Assembly (NCBI GenBank): GCA_050742975.1
Contig: JBOGDQ010000005.1
Location: 1 to 16,779 of the forward strand
Reading direction: 5' to 3'
Source: JBDTGE01 sp050742975
GTDB taxonomy: Bacteria > Actinomycetota > Actinomycetes > Mycobacteriales > Jatrophihabitantaceae
Length of the DNA: 16,779 nucleotides
The notes below the pieces were generated by a model, which was given only the letters and a program-made list of their open reading frames with translations, was not told the DNA's origin and searched no databases. Both the position numbers and the translations under genes were made by a program. This document shows, one piece after another, positions 15,098 through 16,779 of the stretch (positions are counted from its first letter, which is position 1; the number at the start of each line of letters is the position of its first letter).

Positions 15098-15667
15098 ATG
15101 AGTGATCGGTTCCTGGTCGTCGGACTGGGAAATCCGGGACCCCGCTACGCCGCCACCCGGCACAACGCGGGGGCCCTCGTCGTCGATCTGCTCGCGGAAC
15201 GGATCGGCGGCCGGTTCAAGGCGCACAAGAGCCGTTGCGACGTGGTCGAGGGCCGGCTGGCCGCTCACCCCGTCGTCCTGGCCGAGCCGAGGTCCTTCAT
15301 GAACGAGTCGGGCGGGCCTGTGGTCGCGATCGCCCGCTTCTACAAGGTGCCGCTCGAGCGGATCACGATCGTGCACGACGACCTCGATCTGCCGTTCGGG
15401 GCCCTTCGCCTCAAGCGCGGCGGCGGCGACGGCGGACACAACGGGCTGCGCTCGGCCAGCTCCGCGCTCGGCAGCACGGAGTACGCGCGCGTCCGGGTCG
15501 GAATCGGCCGCCCGCCCGGGCGCCAGGACCCGGCCGACTACGTGCTGCGCGAGTTCGCTGCGGCCGAGCGCAAGGAGTTGCCGTACCTGCTCGACCGAGC
15601 CGCGGACGCGGTCGAATCGCTGATCGAACGCGGCCTGGAGGCGGCCCAGAACGAGTTCAACGACTGA
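15098..15667 (+). CDS. pth: Peptidyl-tRNA hydrolase
   Basis: Pth releases tRNA from peptidyl-tRNAs that drop off the ribosome. The 189-residue product has the standard length. N12 in GLGNPGPRY, the catalytic H22 in TRHNAG, N68 in SFMNESG, D93 in VHDDLDLP and N114 in GGHNGL correspond to the known active-site residues. The ATG at 15098 is preferred because gaggg (15086-15090) lies seven bases upstream; the in-frame GTG at 15092 is too close to it. The stop TGA (15665-15667) is part of the downstream hairpin stem. The gene lies behind rplY and converges with ogt. Confidence 0.97.
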   Translation: MSDRFLVVGLGNPGPRYAATRHNAGALVVDLLAERIGGRFKAHKSRCDVVEGRLAAHPVVLAEPRSFMNESGGPVVAIARFYKVPLERITIVHDDLDLPFGALRLKRGGGDGGHNGLRSASSALGSTEYARVRVGIGRPPGRQDPADYVLREFAAAERKELPYLLDRAADAVESLIERGLEAAQNEFND

Positions 15668-15735
15668 CCGCTTTGCACCTTTCAGTGGCGTAAAACAGGC
15701 CGAATCGCGCGGCTGAAAGGTGCAAAGCGGGGTCA
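15665..15735. terminator. Hairpin with 18-bp perfect stem between convergent pth and ogt
   Basis: ccgctttgcacctttcag (15668-15685) pairs perfectly with ctgaaaggtgcaaagcgg (15713-15730), with a 27-base loop. The stem can be extended, past a small bulge, by the pth stop TGA and tca at 15733-15735. It fills the 78-base gap between two convergent genes, so it is a strong candidate for a bidirectional terminator, although no T-run follows on either strand. Confidence 0.7.
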
Positions 15736-15745
15736 AGCGACCGGG

Positions 15746-16237
15746 TCAGCCGGCCGCGAACAGGCCGGAGTGCGACGCCTCGAGTGAGAGCAGGAACTGC
15801 TTGGCGGGCAGCCCGCCGCCGTACCCGGTGAGCGAACCATCGGCACCGATCACCCGGTGACACGGCACGATGATCGAGATCGGATTCTGCCCGTTCGCCA
15901 GTCCCACCGCCCGCGCCGCGTCGGGCGAGCCCAGCTGCGCGGCGATCCGGCCGTAGCTCGTCGTCTCGCCGTACGGGATCTCCAACAGGGCGCCCCATAC
16001 CCGCTTCTGGAACGCCGAGCCCCGTGCGTTCAGCGGCAGGTCGAACTCACGGCGCTCGCCGGTGAAGTACTCGTCCATCTGCCGGTGGACGTCAGCGAAC
16101 GCCAGGTCGTCGCGCACCCAGTCGCAGCCGACGCGCACCGGGTAGCGCGTCGTGTTCAGGTACAGGCCGGTGAGTCCACCGTCGTCCCCGAGGAACAGCA
16201 GGTCGCCGAGCGGTGAGCCGGCGTAGGTGTAGCGCAT
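15746..16237 (-). CDS. ogt: Methylated-DNA--protein-cysteine methyltransferase
   Basis: This suicide repair protein takes the alkyl group from O6-methylguanine (or O4-methylthymine) onto its own cysteine. It has 163 residues. The acceptor C126 lies in IIVPCHRVIG; the helix-turn-helix region GETTSYGRIAAQLGSPDAARAVGLANGQNP carries the arginine finger, and a short N-terminal domain precedes it. There is no Ada-type phosphotriester domain in this gene. The ATG at 16237 has a ribosome site (gaagga on the minus strand) in the 22-base gap after alkA, so the two form an alkylation-repair operon. It converges with pth. Confidence 0.95.
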   Translation of the reverse strand: MRYTYAGSPLGDLLFLGDDGGLTGLYLNTTRYPVRVGCDWVRDDLAFADVHRQMDEYFTGERREFDLPLNARGSAFQKRVWGALLEIPYGETTSYGRIAAQLGSPDAARAVGLANGQNPISIIVPCHRVIGADGSLTGYGGGLPAKQFLLSLEASHSGLFAAG

Positions 16238-16259
16238 ACAAGCATCCTTCGTGAGTAGG

Positions 16260-16779
16260 TCAGTGCGGCGCAGCCCACAGGTGGTGGGTCGCGTACGAGC
16301 GCCACGGTGCCCAGCCGGGACGCCCGTCAGTCAGGTCGACGCCGAGCGCGGCAGCCGACTTGCGGACGCCGAGGTCGGTGTTCAGCAGGACGTCCGGATC
16401 GCGCATCGTCCGCAGCTGGACGTAGTCCGCCGTCCACGGGCCCACGCCGGGCAGGGCGAGCAGCGTGGCCCGTTCCCGCTCCCGGTCGGCGCCCGGATCC
16501 AGGCTGAGCACGCCGTCCGCGCACGCCTCGGCCAGCGCCAGCAGCGTCCGCGCACGAGCCCGCGGCATCGGCAGCGTCTCGGGGTCGATCCCGGCGAACT
16601 CCTCGGCGCTCGGGAACAGCCGGAAGCGATCGAACACCGCCAGCCCGTGCTCCGCGGTGATCCGGCCGAGCAGGGTACGGGCGCCGCTCACTGAGATCTG
16701 CTGGCCGACGACGGCGCGGACGGCCAGCTCGAAGCCGTCCACGGCGCCCGGGGAGCGCAGCCCCGGCCGCTTGGCGACC
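16260..16779 (-). CDS. alkA: AlkA-type DNA-3-methyladenine glycosylase, 5' end missing
   Basis: This HhH-GPD glycosylase removes alkylated bases such as 3-methyladenine. The frame stays open to the window edge; the codons before the GTG at 16742 read RPGLRSPGA, which continues the family segment RPGLRxPGxxDGFELAVRAxxGQQ, so 16742 is internal and the N-terminus lies outside. The helix-hairpin-helix glycine motif is LPGVGPWTADYVQLR. The catalytic aspartate lies in the DVLLNTDLGVRKS segment. The product may have an AlkA N-terminal domain, or be a fusion with an Ada domain, as seen in some actinomycetes; this cannot be told here. It is transcribed ahead of ogt with a 22-base gap. Confidence 0.92.
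   Translation of the reverse strand, partial: VAKRPGLRSPGAVDGFELAVRAVVGQQISVSGARTLLGRITAEHGLAVFDRFRLFPSAEEFAGIDPETLPMPRARARTLLALAEACADGVLSLDPGADRERERATLLALPGVGPWTADYVQLRTMRDPDVLLNTDLGVRKSAAALGVDLTDGRPGWAPWRSYATHHLWAAPH

Overview
The window is high-GC DNA with dense coding, GTG as well as ATG starts, TANNNT-type -10 boxes close to start codons, and an rplY/pth/ispE/TetR neighbourhood. All of this points to an actinomycete (Actinomycetota). The order cannot be fixed from the sequence; a relative of Mycobacteriales, Frankiales or Jatrophihabitans is only a guess. There are fifteen protein genes, two of them cut by the window edges, and no rRNA, tRNA, transposase or CRISPR array. No gene-free stretch exceeds 300 bases; the longest are about 190 (14085-14276), 140 (14958-15097) and 135 (8754-8888), and each holds the sites listed.

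Left part (1-5294): tryptophan catabolism through the kynurenine route. A plus-strand cluster encodes an ACMSD-family decarboxylase (5' end missing), kynureninase and kynurenine 3-monooxygenase. A divergent membrane phosphatase (PAP2) gene follows. Tryptophan 2,3-dioxygenase, the first enzyme of the route, lies on the minus strand. Formylkynurenine formamidase and 3-hydroxyanthranilate dioxygenase are not in the window. ACMSD suggests that 3-hydroxyanthranilate is burned for carbon and energy rather than sent only to quinolinate and NAD.

Middle part (5311-8753): a TetR-family regulator diverges from the dioxygenase with a 16-base gap. It converges on a minus-strand pair, ispE (isoprenoid synthesis) and a Uup-type ABC-F ATPase, whose stop and start codons overlap by one base.

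Right part (8754-16779): a secreted 1109-residue GH15 enzyme with glucodextranase-like domain order, a two-gene DrrAB-type exporter, ribosomal protein L25 (rplY), peptidyl-tRNA hydrolase (pth), and a minus-strand alkylation-repair pair (alkA partial, ogt). rplY, pth, ispE and a TetR gene are also close together in Mycobacterium tuberculosis (Rv1011-Rv1020 region), so the window reads as a conserved housekeeping locus with accessory catabolic, secretory and export genes set into it.

The most unusual signal is intergenic. Four gaps (4399-4514, 5955-6022, 14977-15082, 15665-15735) each hold a short core of 11 to 18 bases, different in each gap, present as one to three direct copies followed by an inverted copy. 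Three of the four lie between convergent genes, so they may be bidirectional terminators of an uncommon build or dispersed palindromic repeats. Other regulatory candidates are a 9-7-9 palindrome ahead of the GH15 gene, a 15-base promoter block shared by ispE and rplY, two near-leaderless starts, and a nested hairpin in the rplY leader.
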